64,000 nt of DNA. It comes from Arthrobacter sp. Y-9. GTDB taxonomy: Bacteria > Actinomycetota > Actinomycetes > Actinomycetales > Micrococcaceae. Made by a program: the position numbers and the translations under genes. Below, piece after piece: positions 53,902-62,694 of this stretch (its first letter is position 1; every line of letters starts with the position of its first letter). Where the stretch lies: contig NZ_CP121463.1 in the NCBI RefSeq assembly GCF_029690065.1, forward strand, positions 868,001 through 932,000, in the 5' to 3' direction. A model generated the notes under the pieces. That model worked only from the letters and a program-made list of their open reading frames with translations. It was not told the origin of the DNA and searched no databases.

Positions 53902-54834
53902 ATGCCTGAATCTTCCAGCAGCCCTGCCGTCCGCTGTGCGAGCGGCGCCCAGTACCGTCTTGAGCAGGGGGCGGCCGTCGCCGTCGTGACGGAGCTTGCC
54001 GCGACGCTCCGCAGCTACTCCGTGGACGGAGTGCTCCTCACCGAGACGTTCGGAGACCACCAGATCCCGCCCGGCGCCTCCGGGATCACGCTGGCGCCGT
54101 GGGCCAACCGCGTGGAGGACGGGAAGTGGACGTTGAACGGCGCCGTGCAGCAGCTGGACATCACCGAGGTCTCCCGCAACAACGCGAGCCATGGACTCCT
54201 CCGCAATGCCGCCTACGCGTGCGTCGAGCAGAGCGGGACGCACGTGGTCCTCGAAGCCACAGTCTTCCCGCAGCACGGCTACCCGTTCCTCGTCCGGCAC
54301 CGCGTCGCTTACGAACTCGAGGAGAGCGGCGCACTGCGCGTCACGCAGACCCTCCTCAACGACAGCGACGCCGCGGCCCCGGTCGTTCTCGGCGCTCACC
54401 CCTACCTTCGGTTGGGGGAGCTACCGGCCGAGGATCTGACCGTCACCGTCCGCGCGGACCGCTGGCTGGAGACCGACGAGCGCCTCATCCCGCGGGCCGA
54501 GCGCCCGGTGAGCGGCGGCACCGACCTGCGGGCCGGCGTCGTGCTCGCGGAACTGGACACCGACACCGCCTACACCGGGCTGGAACGGGATGAGCAGGGG
54601 CGAGCACGGACCACGCTGAGCGGCGCGGACGGCCGGTCGGTCGCACTGTGGCAGGACGACCGGTGCGGCTACGTGCACATCTACGCCACGGGAGGGTTCG
54701 ACGGGCGAGCGAAGGCGCTCGCCGTCGAACCGATGACCGGCCCGGCCAACGCCTTCAACTCCGGCGATGGTCTGCACTGGGTCCAGCCAGGCGCGGAGTT
54801 CAGCATGAGCTGGGGGATCGAAGCCTCCTGGTGA
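53902..54834 (+). CDS. galM: Aldose 1-epimerase family protein
   Basis: 310 residues. Galactose mutarotase-like fold: substrate Arg in LAPWANRVEDG, catalytic His in NNASHGLLRN and LGAHPYLRLG, Glu in AVEPMTGPANAFN. Converts the beta anomer to the alpha form used by GalK; the divergent galTK supports that, though the group also includes glucose-6-P epimerase-like proteins. Confidence 0.88.
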   Translation: MPESSSSPAVRCASGAQYRLEQGAAVAVVTELAATLRSYSVDGVLLTETFGDHQIPPGASGITLAPWANRVEDGKWTLNGAVQQLDITEVSRNNASHGLLRNAAYACVEQSGTHVVLEATVFPQHGYPFLVRHRVAYELEESGALRVTQTLLNDSDAAAPVVLGAHPYLRLGELPAEDLTVTVRADRWLETDERLIPRAERPVSGGTDLRAGVVLAELDTDTAYTGLERDEQGRARTTLSGADGRSVALWQDDRCGYVHIYATGGFDGRAKALAVEPMTGPANAFNSGDGLHWVQPGAEFSMSWGIEASW

Positions 54835-54867
54835 CAGGTCGCTGAAGGCGACGGGTGAGAGAGTCCG

Positions 54868-54887
54868 GATGGGGAGGCGTCCCCATC
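54868..54887 (+). terminator. Hairpin after galM
   Basis: Perfect 8-bp stem GATGGGGA/TCCCCATC with a GGCG loop, 34 bp after the stop. A TAGGAT box (54909-54914) for the next operon follows. Confidence 0.5.
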
Positions 54888-54957
54888 GCGGCGGCGCTTC
54901 GGGATCCCTAGGATGGTCACAACGGCCGGAGCGGCCGTTCAGGAATGGGGGACACCG

Positions 54958-56442
54958 ATGGGTGGAGGGTTCTACGGCGCCGACGTGGCGCAGCTTCGCG
55001 CGCTGGCCAAGGCGATGTCCTCGGCCTCCCAGAAGCTGCAGCTCTCCGCTCAGCAGCTCGGATCCGAGGTGAACGCCGCCGCCCACACGGGCCCCGACGC
55101 CGCGCGGTTCCGCCAGCAGTGGCAGAGCGATCACCTGCCCCTGCTGCAGCGGACGATCCTCGCGCTCAAGGCCTCCGGCCAGCTTCTCCAGGTGCAGGCG
55201 GATGAGCAGGAGAACGCCAGCACCTCGTCCGGCGGAGCCGGAGGCGGCGGTGCGCCCGGCTACGACGCCACGGCCGCGCAGGAACTCCAGGACCGGCTGA
55301 AGGGGATGACCCCCGCCGAGCGCGAGGCTTACTTGAACAGCGACGAGTTCAAGCGCTGGGCCTTGGAACACCCCGAGGAGGCCAAGCGCGTCCTGGATGC
55401 CGCCGCGGATTCCGGGCTGATCAAGAAGAAGGCGCCCGGATACGCGAATTTCCTGAGTTCCTACTGGAACCAGCAGGCCATGCGGGAGATGGGCATCGAC
55501 CCGGCCAAGTGGGACCCCTCCAAGGGCACGGCCTACAACTGGGACATCATCAAGAAGGTCTACGAGTATTACGGCAAGGCGTTCCTGGCCGACCCGCGCC
55601 TGCAGTGGGCCGGTATGGCGAACATGATCGGGCCGTCCTTCGCCGGAGGCTTCCAGGACATGGCCATGATGCGGTCCGTGGCTCAGGAACTCCTCAAGAA
55701 CATCCCCGCCGGATTCCCTTCGGAAGAACTCCAGTCCCTCCGCACGGTCGCGGCGCTGAGCGATGCCGAGGTGAAGGCGTACGAGACTCAGATGCTCTCC
55801 ATGAACAAGGAGATCTTCCTCGACCAGGCCCGGCAGCATCAGGCGTTCATGACGGGAGGGCTCGATGAGATGCATCGCCTCAGGGACGCCGGTGTCATCG
55901 ATCCGAGAACCTCTCAGGCGTGGGACCAGATCGCGTCCGGAGATCCTGCACAGCTGAAGCTCGGCAACGGGTATCTCCTGTACCGGGAACAGAACGAGAT
56001 CATCGCCGACGACTACGACACCATGCGGAGCCGGGCCACCGGACCGGCCGTGACGTGGCTGATCACCCTCGCAGGTGAACCGTCCATTCCGGGCGCCAAG
56101 AGCTACCCGGAGGTGTTCCCGTACAAGGTTCACATCGAAAGCCCAGGTCCCCACAACATCCCCTTCACGCCGCTGGACAATCCGCTGCAGGGATCGGTCG
56201 ATTTCACCACCGGATTGCCCGACGGGAACATCTCCGTCCGGGAGGACCGCTGGAATCTCATCAGCAAGGACACCCTTCCCGCTTATCAGGAACTGCTGGC
56301 CACGAACCCGGAGAAGGCGCGCGAGATCATCGCCTCCGACTTCGACCAGCGGACGCAGGACGCGCGCCCGACTCACAACATCCCCCAGATCGCCGAACGG
56401 ATCGCGAAGGGCTTCGTCCATCTGCCGGAGTTCAGCCAATGA
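54958..56442 (+). CDS. WXG100/LXG-like protein with large unknown C-terminal domain
   Basis: 494 residues from ATG 54958 (GGGGGAC 5 nt upstream). Residues 1-90 look like a WXG100-type helical hairpin: FYGADVAQLRALAKAM, then FRQQWQSDHLPLL with Trp near residue 55. A Gly/Ser-rich linker (about 92-106) follows. The C-terminal 385 residues are helical with RLQWAGMANMIGPSFAGGFQDM, NKEIFLDQARQHQAFM, GNGYLLYREQNEIIADDYD and a final segment with HIESPGPHNIPFTPLDNP. I do not recognise this domain. No signal peptide, so type VII export is suspected. It overlaps a lipoprotein gene by 4 bp. Confidence 0.75.
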   Translation: MGGGFYGADVAQLRALAKAMSSASQKLQLSAQQLGSEVNAAAHTGPDAARFRQQWQSDHLPLLQRTILALKASGQLLQVQADEQENASTSSGGAGGGGAPGYDATAAQELQDRLKGMTPAEREAYLNSDEFKRWALEHPEEAKRVLDAAADSGLIKKKAPGYANFLSSYWNQQAMREMGIDPAKWDPSKGTAYNWDIIKKVYEYYGKAFLADPRLQWAGMANMIGPSFAGGFQDMAMMRSVAQELLKNIPAGFPSEELQSLRTVAALSDAEVKAYETQMLSMNKEIFLDQARQHQAFMTGGLDEMHRLRDAGVIDPRTSQAWDQIASGDPAQLKLGNGYLLYREQNEIIADDYDTMRSRATGPAVTWLITLAGEPSIPGAKSYPEVFPYKVHIESPGPHNIPFTPLDNPLQGSVDFTTGLPDGNISVREDRWNLISKDTLPAYQELLATNPEKAREIIASDFDQRTQDARPTHNIPQIAERIAKGFVHLPEFSQ

Positions 56443-57107
56443 CGTCATCGACCAGGGCTCGTCTGCGGCCTCGTCGGCTCGGTGCAGGTCGAGCGGCGTT
56501 GGCTTCCGCTGCGGCGCTCGGCCTCACCTTCGTTCTGACGGCCTGCGGAGTCGCGATCGACACCCCCGGCCATGACCACACCTCATCCACGCAAGGAGCA
56601 CCGGTGACCGGAAATTCGACCCTGGATCAGGCGGGGATCGCCAAGATCAAGGCAGATCGCGCCGCGACATTCGACCTTTCTTCGGGGCGGCTCAGCCGCA
56701 GCGCCGCCGGGCTGCCCGAGGGGATGCAGTCGCCGATGGTGGACTTGGCGGGGAAAGGCACGATGCGTCTGACCATCAAGGCGCCCCACGGCACCATCGA
56801 GGCCCAGACTGATGTTCTGAGAGCGTTGATCTTCGAGGGGCAGTCGGATGTCGACACGCTGACGTACTTCCTGACCGCCGAAACGAAAGAGGACTTCCTG
56901 ACCCTGGCGCGGTCAGGGACGGCTTATGGGATCGACGGCGGGGCCATCGACACGTGGGCGAAGTCGGTGGGGGACGCGCCCACGGGACGGCACTATTTCG
57001 TCCTCCCGGCCGGAGAGTCGACCGGTTTGCGCGTCGTCTACGACCTGCGGTTCGACGCCGACAAGAAGGTCCAGGTCATCATCGTCACGGTCAACCCGCT
57101 CACCTGA
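56439..57107 (+). CDS. Lipoprotein, unknown function
   Basis: 222 residues. Basic N-terminus, hydrophobic stretch and lipobox FVLTACGV (Cys near residue 36), so anchored on the outer membrane face. The mature domain of about 170 residues has no family I can name (MVDLAGKGTMRLTIKAPHG; DTLTYFLTAETKEDFL; GLRVVYDLRFDADKKVQVI). Translationally coupled to the WXG100-like gene, a pairing that fits either partner or immunity protein. Confidence 0.8.
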   Translation: MTSSTRARLRPRRLGAGRAALASAAALGLTFVLTACGVAIDTPGHDHTSSTQGAPVTGNSTLDQAGIAKIKADRAATFDLSSGRLSRSAAGLPEGMQSPMVDLAGKGTMRLTIKAPHGTIEAQTDVLRALIFEGQSDVDTLTYFLTAETKEDFLTLARSGTAYGIDGGAIDTWAKSVGDAPTGRHYFVLPAGESTGLRVVYDLRFDADKKVQVIIVTVNPLT

Positions 57108-57198
57108 CATGCTCGGCCCGCGACCGGCCGTACGGCTCCGTCCGCCCGCCATGCGAACCTGATTTCCATATAGGGGGCGGCTGCGCCACGATTGATGC

Positions 57199-58494
57199 AT
57201 GTCAGGAGTAGCCAAGAACGGTCAGTCAGTGGTGCCCCGTGCGACGCGTGGCAGAGAACTCGATGAGGACATCCCGTACGGCATCCGGATCGCCGCGGCC
57301 TGGTCCTGGCGCGTGGGGGTCATCCTCCTCGCCACGGGCGCGCTCATCTGGCTGCTCTCGAAGGTCAGCTTCCTGATCATCCCGCTCCTCCTCGCGGCGC
57401 TCCTCACGGCGCTGCTGAACCCGGTGGTCGGCTGGCTGAGCAGGCACAGGATCCATCGCGGTCTCTCCGTCGCCCTCACGCTGCTGGGCCTGATCGCGGT
57501 CATCACCGTCACCCTGATCTTCGTCGGCCGTCAGGCCACCGTGGGCTTCAAGGAGCTGTGGGGTCAGGCGCTCGAAGGTCTGAAGCAGATCCAGGGCTGG
57601 CTCCAGGACGGACCGCTGCACCTCACGGCCGACCAGCTGGACGGCTACATCCGCAACGTCGTGGATGCCGTGCAGAACCAGAGCAGCACCATCCTGACGG
57701 GGGCGCTGAGCGTGGGCAGCGGCGCCGGGCACATCGCGGCCGGGCTGCTGCTGACGCTCTTCATCCTGATCTTCTTCCTCCTCGAGGGCCGCCAGATCTG
57801 GGGATTCATCACCCGTCTGGCCCCGAAGAAGGCGCGCCCGGCCATCTACGGCGCCGGCAGCAAGGCCTGGATCTCGGTCGGCAACTACGTCCGGATCCAG
57901 GTGTTCGTCGCCGCCGTCGACGCGATCGGCATCGGCGTCGGCGCCGCCGTGATCGGCGTGCCCCTGGCCCTGCCGCTCGGCCTGGCGGTCTTCCTCGGCT
58001 CGTTCATCCCCGTGGTCGGCGCCCTCGTCACCGGCGCGGTGGCCGTGCTCCTGGCCCTCGTGGCCAACGGCCTGGTGAACGCCATCATCATGCTCGCGAT
58101 CGTCCTCGCCGTGCAGCAGCTCGAGAGCCATGTGCTGCAGCCGCTCGTCATGGGGAAGGCCGTCTCGCTGCACCCGGTCGGGGTCATTCTGGCCGTCGCC
58201 GCGGGCTCCTTCCTGGCAGGCATCCCGGGCGCCCTGTTCGCTGTGCCGATCCTGGCCGCGCTGAACACCGCCATCCGCTACATCGCCGGGCGCGGCTGGG
58301 ATGACGACCCCGCCGTCGTCGCCCTGGACGGCACGACGACGCCGGCCACCTCCGACGAGGAGATCGACGCCGCGGCGGGGGAGACGCCGTCGTCGTCCGC
58401 CGAAGAGCGCACTGACCTTCCGGCCCCCGTGAGCGGGCCGGGGACGCAAGAGAAACCGAACAATTCCAAGGAGGCGGCCAGTGATGACCACTGA
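57199..58494 (+). CDS. AI-2E family (PerM) transporter
   Basis: 431 residues with about eight membrane helices. LIIPLLLAALLTALLNPVV, the central NYVRIQVFVAAVDAIGIG, GSFIPVVGALVTGAVAVL and QQLESHVLQPLVMGKAVSLHPV are family signatures. The C-terminal 90 residues are acidic and disordered. Despite the name, most members are not autoinducer transporters. The end overlaps ilvA. Confidence 0.9.
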   Translation: MSGVAKNGQSVVPRATRGRELDEDIPYGIRIAAAWSWRVGVILLATGALIWLLSKVSFLIIPLLLAALLTALLNPVVGWLSRHRIHRGLSVALTLLGLIAVITVTLIFVGRQATVGFKELWGQALEGLKQIQGWLQDGPLHLTADQLDGYIRNVVDAVQNQSSTILTGALSVGSGAGHIAAGLLLTLFILIFFLLEGRQIWGFITRLAPKKARPAIYGAGSKAWISVGNYVRIQVFVAAVDAIGIGVGAAVIGVPLALPLGLAVFLGSFIPVVGALVTGAVAVLLALVANGLVNAIIMLAIVLAVQQLESHVLQPLVMGKAVSLHPVGVILAVAAGSFLAGIPGALFAVPILAALNTAIRYIAGRGWDDDPAVVALDGTTTPATSDEEIDAAAGETPSSSAEERTDLPAPVSGPGTQEKPNNSKEAASDDH

Positions 58495-59722
58495 GGCCCT
58501 ACCCGTCACGCTCCAGGACGTAGTCCGCGCACAGGAATTGCTCGACGGCGTCATTACCGTCACGCCCATCGAGAAGTCCCGGGCGCTGTCCCGGATGGTG
58601 GGTGGCGACGTGGTCTTCAAGTGCGAGAACCTGCAGCGCGCGGGGTCGTTCAAGGTCCGTGGTGCCTACGTGCGCATGGCTCGCCTGAGCCCGGAGGAGA
58701 AGGCCCGGGGCGTCGTCGCGGCGTCGGCCGGCAACCACGCCCAGGGCGTCGCCTCCGCGGCCAAGGCCCTCGGCATCAAGGCCCGGATCTACATGCCGCT
58801 CGGTGTGGCGCTGCCGAAGCTGGCGGCGACCCGCGGGCACGGCGCCGAGGTCATCCTGCACGGTCACAACGTGGATGAGGCCCTGGCCGAGGCGCAGCGT
58901 TACGCGGAGGCGTCCGGGGCGGTGTTCGTGCACCCGTTCGACAATGTGGATGTCGTGGCGGGCCAGGGGACGATCGGCCTCGAGATCCTCGACCAGGTGC
59001 CCGATGTGGATACGATCATCATGGGCGTGGGCGGCGGCGGACTGCTGGCCGGCGTGTCCGTGGCCATCAAGGAGCGCGCCCGTGAACTGGGCCGCGAGAT
59101 CCGGGTGATCGGGGTGCAGGCGGAGAACGCCGCCGCCTACCCGCCGTCGCTCGCCGCGGACGCCCTCGTGCCGCTGAAGAAGGTCTCCACGATGGCTGAC
59201 GGCATCGCCGTGGGCCGCCCCGGGCAGCTGCCGTTCAGCATCATCCGCGAACTCGTGGACGACGTCGTCACGGTCAGCGAGGATGCCCTCGCCCGTGCGC
59301 TCATCTTCCTGCTGGAACGCGCCAAGATGGTGGTGGAACCGGCCGGCGCCGTGGGTGTCGCGGCACTCATGGAGGGCCGGATCGAGAACCCGGGCAAGGT
59401 GGCCGTGGTCCTCTCCGGCGGCAACATCGACCCGATGCTCATGCTCAAGGTGATCCAGCGCGGTCTGTACGCGGCGGGCCGCTTCCTGACGGTGCGGATC
59501 CTCCTCGACGACCGTCCCGGCTCCCTGGCCACCATCTCCCGCATCATCGCCGAGCACGACGCCAACGTCACCGGCGTGGACCACACCCGCGTGGGCGGTT
59601 CCATCAGCATGGGCGACGTCTCGATCACCGTGGACCTTGAGACCAAGGGCCACGAGCACTCCGAGGTGGTGCTCAACGCGCTGCGGGCCGAGGGCTTCCA
59701 GCCGATCGTGGTGCACTTCTAA
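58484..59722 (+). CDS. ilvA: Threonine ammonia-lyase
   Basis: 412 residues from ATG 58484 (AAGGAGG upstream; GTG 58481 also fits). PLP Lys in RAGSFKVRGAY, AGNHAQGVASAAKAL, the phosphate loop GVGGGGLLAG. One C-terminal ACT domain (TVRILLDDRPGSLATISRII). The single ACT and length fit the biodegradative/short biosynthetic type common in actinobacteria. Makes 2-oxobutanoate from threonine. Confidence 0.92.
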   Translation: MTTEALPVTLQDVVRAQELLDGVITVTPIEKSRALSRMVGGDVVFKCENLQRAGSFKVRGAYVRMARLSPEEKARGVVAASAGNHAQGVASAAKALGIKARIYMPLGVALPKLAATRGHGAEVILHGHNVDEALAEAQRYAEASGAVFVHPFDNVDVVAGQGTIGLEILDQVPDVDTIIMGVGGGGLLAGVSVAIKERARELGREIRVIGVQAENAAAYPPSLAADALVPLKKVSTMADGIAVGRPGQLPFSIIRELVDDVVTVSEDALARALIFLLERAKMVVEPAGAVGVAALMEGRIENPGKVAVVLSGGNIDPMLMLKVIQRGLYAAGRFLTVRILLDDRPGSLATISRIIAEHDANVTGVDHTRVGGSISMGDVSITVDLETKGHEHSEVVLNALRAEGFQPIVVHF

Positions 59723-59733
59723 GCCCAGGCGTT

Positions 59734-59805
59734 CATCGACTGCTCCGTACGATGCCGTTTTCCCAGGATTTTCGGGGATTTCGGCATCGTATGGAGCAGT
59801 CGATG
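59734..59805. repeat. 72-bp palindrome (24-bp arms)
   Basis: Arms 59734-59757 (CATCGACTGCTCC...) and 59782-59805 complement each other with one G-U; loop 24 nt (TTTTCCCAGGATTTTCGGGG...). It starts 12 bp after the ilvA stop and could terminate it, but the arm sequence is unlike the common terminators here. Confidence 0.82.
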
Positions 59806-59840
59806 CTTAAGCGGTGCTCGACGGCGGGTGGTTGGGCGTC

Positions 59841-59846
59841 TAGGCT
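59841..59846 (+). promoter_or_regulatory. -10 box of lipoprotein gene (leaderless)
   Basis: TAGGCT six nt before ATG 59853; no ribosome-binding site. Confidence 0.5.
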
Positions 59847-59852
59847 CGGGGC

Positions 59853-60413
59853 ATGTCGGGGGAACATATTGTTGCGGGTACCAAGCGGGCGCTGATCCTG
59901 GCCCTGGTCGTGCCGTTGCTGGCGGGCTGCACGCCGTATGCCGCGCCTCCGGACAAGTCGTCGATGCCGTGGTGGACGGCCGAGCCGACGCCGACGCTTC
60001 CCCTCCCGGTTCCTGTGGTTCCTTCGCCGGAGCCGCCGCCGTTGGAACCTCCGATGCTGCCCCCTCCGCCGACGTCCGGCCCGTTGATCATCGACACGTC
60101 CAAGGTGACCCAGTACGTGGTGCTCAAAGTCGACCGGATGACACAGACATCGTGGACGATCCAGATCAGGGACATGCTCAAGGGGCCGGGGATGTACACC
60201 GTGCTGTGCCGCGGCAAGGGCGAGATCATGGTGGCGCTGCGCTCGACCATCGGGGGCAGCAGCGGAGGCAGTGGGGCCTGCGGCTTGGCTGGAGGCGTGG
60301 TTTCCTACTCCTTCGACACCCCGGCCCCACCCGACGGCACCATGGACGTGACCGTCACTGCGCCGCGCGGAGCCCAGTGGGCACTCCTGGTGACGCAGCC
60401 GGCGGGATCCTGA
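59853..60413 (+). CDS. Proline-rich lipoprotein, unknown function
   Basis: 186 residues. Signal LILALVVPLLAGC with lipobox LAGC (Cys about residue 26), then a Pro-rich stalk (TPTLPLPVPVVPSPEPPPLE) of about 50 residues and a small beta-rich domain with two Cys (VLCRGKGEI; SGACGLAGG). The family is not recognised. It ends 22 bp before a large palindrome. Confidence 0.75.
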   Translation: MSGEHIVAGTKRALILALVVPLLAGCTPYAAPPDKSSMPWWTAEPTPTLPLPVPVVPSPEPPPLEPPMLPPPPTSGPLIIDTSKVTQYVVLKVDRMTQTSWTIQIRDMLKGPGMYTVLCRGKGEIMVALRSTIGGSSGGSGACGLAGGVVSYSFDTPAPPDGTMDVTVTAPRGAQWALLVTQPAGS

Positions 60414-60435
60414 CCGCCGTCGTCGTCCTCATCAG

Positions 60436-60496
60436 CGCGAGGGAACAGCTGAGGCCCCCACCCGCGCCGGGTAGGGGCCTCAGCTGTTCCCTCGCG
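60436..60496. repeat. 61-bp perfect palindrome (23-bp arms)
   Basis: Arms 60436-60458 (CGCGAGGGAACAGCTGAGGC...) and 60474-60496 are exact complements; 15-nt loop. It lies between the convergent lipoprotein gene (+) and greA (-), so a bidirectional terminator role is possible. Confidence 0.85.
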
Positions 60497-60515
60497 AAGA
60501 AGAGAGGGGGAGAGG

Positions 60516-61010
60516 TCAGCCGGTGAACGGCTTGGCGGAGAGGATCTCGACCGAGATCTCCTTGCCGTTCGGCGCGGTGTAGGAGAGGGTGTCGCCCTCC
60601 TTGTGGCCGATGATGGCCGAGCCCAGGGGCGACTTCTCGCTGAAGACGTCGATGTCGGAGCTGCCCGCGATCTCGCGGGAGCCGAGGAGGAACTTCTCCT
60701 CGTCGCCGGCGATCTTTGCGACCACCAGCATGCCGGGCTCGACGACGCCGTCGTCGGCGGGTGCCGCGCCCACCTGGGCGTCACGGAGCAGGACGGTCAG
60801 CTGGCGGATGCGGGCCTCGATCTTGCCCTGCTCCTCCTTGGCGGCGTGGTAGCCGCCATTCTCCTTCAGATCGCCTTCCTGGCGGGCGGCCTCGATCTTC
60901 TGAACGATCTCGGCTCGGCCCGGTCCGGACAGGTGCTCCAGCTCAGCCTTGAGACGGTCGTAGGCTTCCTGGGTCAGCCACGCGGCGGATGCGCTATTGG
61001 TGCTGGACAC
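60516..61010 (-). CDS. greA: Transcription elongation factor GreA
   Basis: 164 residues from GTG 61010 (GAGGAG 7 nt upstream); an in-frame ATG at 61085 adds a non-homologous leader. N-terminal coiled coil with the acidic tip EGDLKENGGYHAAKEEQ, then the FKBP-like domain (SPLGSAIIGHKEGDTLSY). Restarts stalled RNA polymerase by transcript cleavage. Confidence 0.95.
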   Translation of the reverse strand: MSSTNSASAAWLTQEAYDRLKAELEHLSGPGRAEIVQKIEAARQEGDLKENGGYHAAKEEQGKIEARIRQLTVLLRDAQVGAAPADDGVVEPGMLVVAKIAGDEEKFLLGSREIAGSSDIDVFSEKSPLGSAIIGHKEGDTLSYTAPNGKEISVEILSAKPFTG

Positions 61011-61160
61011 GTGAGAACTCCTCTTGATCAACTGCCACAAAGAACCCCGCTGACTGGCCGCTGGATGACGGGCAAACCAGGTCAACGGGGCAAAGGTATT
61101 CGCCTAGTGTAGGCAAAGCGGTGGACAAACCAAAGTCAACGGCGGCAGGCGCCGGTTCAG

Positions 61161-61601
61161 TCAGCGTTTCAGCCAGCAGCTGTCGACGACGCCGGACACC
61201 GCGAGCGACTCGGTGCGCACCGTCACGCGGCGCTGTGTGGTCTGGCCGTTCTCCGCGCCGAAGTCGGCCGCGTTGGGCGGGACATCCACGTATTTCCATC
61301 CGACGACGGCGTAGTGGTCATCCAGCGCCTTGATGGCGCACACGGCGGCGCTGTCCCGGTCCTTGGACACCTGGAAGTCGACCTCGGCGAAGGAGGGGTC
61401 ATTGGCGCTGAAGCTCACGGTCTTGAAGTCCACCGTGCTGACGGAGTTCCGGATGGCCAGGAATCCGGCCGCGCCCACGGCGAGCACCAGGGCCGCCACG
61501 AGGATCAGCAGCTTGGTACGCCGCGTGACCGGCCGCTTCTGGCGGCCGTAGCGATTGGATAGGCTGGACTCCATCGGCGTTGGGCTCTGGCTCGGCGTCA
61601 C
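61161..61601 (-). CDS. DUF4307 single-pass membrane protein
   Basis: 146 residues from GTG 61601 (TAGACT -10 box six nt upstream). Short Ser/Pro-rich cytoplasmic tail, one membrane helix (LLILVAALVLAVGAAGFLAI) and an extracytoplasmic DUF4307 domain with two Cys (AAVCAIKALD; VVDSCWLKR). Actinobacterial family usually found between greA and mca, as here. Function unknown. Confidence 0.9.
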   Translation of the reverse strand: MTPSQSPTPMESSLSNRYGRQKRPVTRRTKLLILVAALVLAVGAAGFLAIRNSVSTVDFKTVSFSANDPSFAEVDFQVSKDRDSAAVCAIKALDDHYAVVGWKYVDVPPNAADFGAENGQTTQRRVTVRTESLAVSGVVDSCWLKR

Positions 61602-61607
61602 CACACC

Positions 61608-61613
61608 AGTCTA
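61608..61613 (-). promoter_or_regulatory. -10 box of DUF4307 gene (leaderless)
   Basis: TAGACT on the minus strand, six nt before GTG 61601; this decides between two adjacent GTG codons. Confidence 0.45.
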
Positions 61614-61673
61614 GTTCCTCGTCACCCGCGCGCTGTCCGCCGTCGGTGCCGGGCCGTTTCACAGGAGGCCGCC

Positions 61674-62585
61674 ATGAGCGCCGCTGCCCCCGCCACCCCG
61701 GAGCGGGTCTTCGACGACGGGGAGACCCTCCGCGTCCTGTTCGTCCACGCCCACCCGGACGACGAGTCGAGCAAGGGCGCCGCCACGATGGCCAAATACG
61801 TGGACGAAGGAGCCGAGGTCCTCGTGGCCACGTGCACCGACGGATCCCGCGGCGACATCCAGAACCCGCACGTGGTGGACGAGGCCCACCCGAAGCGGGA
61901 TATGGCCGGCGCCCGCCGCATCGAAATGGACAACGCCGCGAGGATCCTCGGCGTGCAGCAGACCTGGCTCGGCTTCGTGGATTCCGGTCTCCCCGAGGGG
62001 GAGCCGTTGCCGGCGCTTCCGGACGGCTGCTTCGCCTTGCAGCCGCTCGACGTCGCGGCCACCCCGCTCGTGAGTCTCATCCGGTCGTTCCGCCCGCACG
62101 TCGTGGTGGCCTACGACGAGAACGGCGGCTACCCCCACCCGGACCACATCATGTCCCACAAGGTGGCCGTGGAGGCTTATCACGCCGCCGGCGATCCCGA
62201 GCGTTACCCGGGCACCGGCGCCGCCTGGCAGCCGTCCAAGCTCTACTACGACTGCGGTCTCGGCCTGGAGCGCATGCGGGCGCTGCGGGACGCCGCCCGC
62301 GCCGAAGGCCTCGAGATCCAGGGCCTCGAATGGATCGACGGCTGGCTGGAGTCCAAGGCCGAGCCGCTGCACATCCCCACGACGCGGATCGAGGCCGGCG
62401 CCTGGTTCGAGCGGCGCGATGCCGCGCTCAAGGCGCACCGCACCCAGATCGACCCGGACGGCTTCTTCTTCGCGTTCCCCAAGGAACTGCAGCGGCGCGT
62501 CTGGCCGTACGAGGAGTTCGCTCTGATCGATTCGAAGGTCGGCGAGACCGTTCCGGAGACGGATCTGTTCGCCGGCCTCCGCTGA
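61674..62585 (+). CDS. mca: Mycothiol S-conjugate amidase
   Basis: 303 residues, LmbE/PIG-L zinc amidase. Zinc ligands in VHAHPDDESSKGAATMAKY and YPHPDHIMSH; TDGSRGDIQNP typical of Mca. Cuts mycothiol conjugates of toxins to a mercapturic acid for export. Length fits Mca and the mycothiol-specific motifs distinguish it only weakly from MshB; the greA-DUF4307-mca context favours Mca. AGGAGG upstream. Confidence 0.93.
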   Translation: MSAAAPATPERVFDDGETLRVLFVHAHPDDESSKGAATMAKYVDEGAEVLVATCTDGSRGDIQNPHVVDEAHPKRDMAGARRIEMDNAARILGVQQTWLGFVDSGLPEGEPLPALPDGCFALQPLDVAATPLVSLIRSFRPHVVVAYDENGGYPHPDHIMSHKVAVEAYHAAGDPERYPGTGAAWQPSKLYYDCGLGLERMRALRDAARAEGLEIQGLEWIDGWLESKAEPLHIPTTRIEAGAWFERRDAALKAHRTQIDPDGFFFAFPKELQRRVWPYEEFALIDSKVGETVPETDLFAGLR

Positions 62586-62653
62586 CGGCGGCGCAGGCCG
62601 CGGGGGTGCCGGACCGGGGCCGTGCCCCGGTCTCCGGGCAGTTCTATCCGGCG

Positions 62654-62659
62654 TAGAAT
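62654..62659 (+). promoter_or_regulatory. Candidate -10 box of small membrane protein gene
   Basis: TAGAAT 35 nt before GTG 62695; a GAAGGTG ribosome-binding site follows, so this transcript has a leader. Confidence 0.45.
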
Positions 62660-62694
62660 TGGGGGAGTCCCCCCAGAACCTGAAGGTGTGAAGC

